Of a DNA stretch of 64,000 nucleotides, positions 62,958 through 64,000 are shown one piece after another. The DNA lies in contig NZ_KB905692.1 of the NCBI RefSeq assembly GCF_000380985.1, positions 1 through 64,000 on the forward strand, in the 5' to 3' direction. Under the pieces are notes generated by a model that had not been told where the DNA came from, searched no databases, and was given only the letters and a program-made list of their open reading frames with translations. The DNA comes from Proteiniphilum acetatigenes DSM 18083 (lineage in GTDB: Bacteria > Bacteroidota > Bacteroidia > Bacteroidales > Dysgonomonadaceae). Position 1 is the first letter of the stretch; every line of letters starts with the position of its first letter. The position numbers were made by a program, and so were the translations under genes.

Positions 62958-64000
62958 TCATTTCACAATAAGCCTGGGAGGAAGTTGTTCATAAAACATC
63001 AACTCAGACATCCCAACCCGGACATGATTTACCGGTTTAAAAACTTCGTGCACAAGAATACGGACAAATCGAATCTTCTCCCTGTTAGGATTAATCTCAA
63101 ATTTATAGCCGGGGGGTATGGGGTTTCCGACAACCTCACAGTCTGCAAGTTTATACCAATCATCTTGCCAATCACCAGGATTAATTGTTTCCCAGTAGGA
63201 TTGCGGTTTATCTGACTCAATAGAAAGCGTACCCCATACTTCAAATCTTTTGGGTGCCTGTGAAAAGTTTTCCCATCCCCAGATATCTATATGACTCAAT
63301 TCCTTTTCATCGGATATATCGACCGTGAATGACAATGGATATTGAGAATCGTTCTCTTTGTTTCCTCCTTTTAAGGGGTCTACATCGGGGCTTGATGAAA
63401 CCCATGAACTATTGTCGCTGCTACTTCCGTCAAATAAATGAGCAAAAAGATAATATGAACTAAACTCCGTGGTATTATTATAGGGAATACCAAAATATCG
63501 GCTGATCTTTGATCCTTCAATCTTTTCAAAAATATCTCCGCTCGAATAATCTATTACAATCTCGGCACTTTCACTTTTGGGGATTGTATCAATTAACAAA
63601 TTATTCCCGATAATGGGCTGATAATACATTACATAGTCAAAAGTAATATTTACCGGTGAATGGATATCGGGTATAATCACGGTCTCTTCATTATTATTTC
63701 CAGTATCGGAGCTTCCGGTATATGTTTCACCATGCACAGAATAAGTATAATTAATTTTTCCGGTATACCATAGAAAAGCATTCTCGGTCAGATTTTCCCA
63801 TTTAATAATTACGCTGTTATCCTGAATACTGAATTTCGGCTGGATAGTGGTTAATCTAGCCACATAGGAATTTATATAGGTTTGCGTTACAGGTGTTAAA
63901 AATAGGGTTGAACCGATAGATTTATTACCAAAAGCATCCAATGTAAATACCGAAAAGCTGTATCCTACGGCTGAAGTTAAATCCTCGATGGTGATCGAGG
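62958..64000 (-). CDS. Discoidin-like surface protein (5' end outside window)
   Basis: The frame is open to the window edge; the TTG codon at 63941 is internal, since upstream codons continue a fibronectin-like pattern (ITIEDLTSAVGYSFSVFTL). A middle region has beta-sandwich features (FSIQDNSVIIKWENLTENA), and the C-terminal 150 residues look like an F5/8-type C (discoidin) or DUF5000-like domain: DISDEKELSHIDIWGWENF, APKRFEVWGTL, WYKLADCEVVGNP and FVRILVHEVFKP. Such proteins are often surface glycan-binding lipoproteins encoded next to SusD. It is the first gene of the - strand operon seen here. Its N-terminus and signal are not visible. Confidence 0.65.
   Translation of the reverse strand, partial: SITIEDLTSAVGYSFSVFTLDAFGNKSIGSTLFLTPVTQTYINSYVARLTTIQPKFSIQDNSVIIKWENLTENAFLWYTGKINYTYSVHGETYTGSSDTGNNNEETVIIPDIHSPVNITFDYVMYYQPIIGNNLLIDTIPKSESAEIVIDYSSGDIFEKIEGSKISRYFGIPYNNTTEFSSYYLFAHLFDGSSSDNSSWVSSSPDVDPLKGGNKENDSQYPLSFTVDISDEKELSHIDIWGWENFSQAPKRFEVWGTLSIESDKPQSYWETINPGDWQDDWYKLADCEVVGNPIPPGYKFEINPNREKIRFVRILVHEVFKPVNHVRVGMSELMFYEQLPPRLIVK

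Noticed and set aside
63939-63941. Start codon of the discoidin-like gene at 63941
   Set aside because: The codon is TTG, and the frame stays open with a fibronectin-like pattern to the window edge, so it is an internal Leu.
1-64000. CRISPR arrays, tRNA or rRNA genes, insertion sequences, prophage
   Set aside because: No regular direct-repeat array, cloverleaf, ribosomal RNA sequence, transposase or phage gene was found on reading the window.

Overview
The window looks like a Bacteroidales (Bacteroidota) chromosome. Two tandem SusC/SusD-type outer-membrane pairs, many glycan-degrading lipoproteins, a Bacteroidota-style double-glycine-like leader on a secreted protein, weak or absent Shine-Dalgarno sequences and occasional TAnnTTTG promoter-like boxes all point that way. 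Genus cannot be fixed from sequence alone; MurQ next to a MurK-like kinase recalls Tannerella and Dysgonomonas relatives.

Region 1 (1-5480, + strand): the end of an ABC exporter, then a visibly more AT-rich cluster: a LanC-like protein, a GT2 and a GT4 glycosyltransferase, a secreted protein with an export leader and a HExxH zinc-protease motif, and a small exported protein of unknown role. A strong hairpin terminator closes it. The cluster resembles a peptide or protein modification and export locus whose cargo is a putative metalloprotease.

Region 2 (5610-51238, + strand): a very large polysaccharide utilization locus centred on L-rhamnose. It encodes a GH20-metallo-beta-lactamase fusion, two GH78 and two GH106 alpha-L-rhamnosidase-type enzymes, L-rhamnose mutarotase, two SusC/SusD pairs, two paralogous DUF5722-like proteins, two TIM-barrel glycosidase candidates, an epimerase-like lipoprotein and four GH99/GH71-like proteins. 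No polysaccharide lyase, GH28, GH105 or sulfatase was recognised, so ordinary pectin or ulvan is not the obvious substrate. A complex rhamnosylated polysaccharide, possibly bacterial or gum-like, fits better. The second SusD and both DUF5722-like enzymes carry the same beta-sandwich module, which suggests they bind the same ligand. A fragment of a second GH78 gene before the second GH106 gene shows the locus grew by duplication and decay.

Region 3 (51441-64000, - strand): a convergent operon, read right to left, with a discoidin-like surface protein (cut by the window edge), two paralogous alpha/alpha-toroid glycosidase candidates at either end, GH20, a Tat-exported DegT-family aminotransferase, a neutral-ceramidase-like protein with an inserted repeat (propeller-like) region, MurQ and a BadF-type amino-sugar kinase. 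Its theme is amino-sugar or cell-envelope glycoconjugate salvage.

The most unusual signal is a 175-bp element present twice in inverted orientation (18698-18872 and 62765-62939). Each copy ends exactly at the start codon of a surface-glycan gene and carries an 18-codon ORF whose TGA overlaps that start codon (ATGA), suggesting a mobile translational-coupling or leader element. No tRNA, rRNA, CRISPR array, insertion sequence or dedicated regulator was seen.
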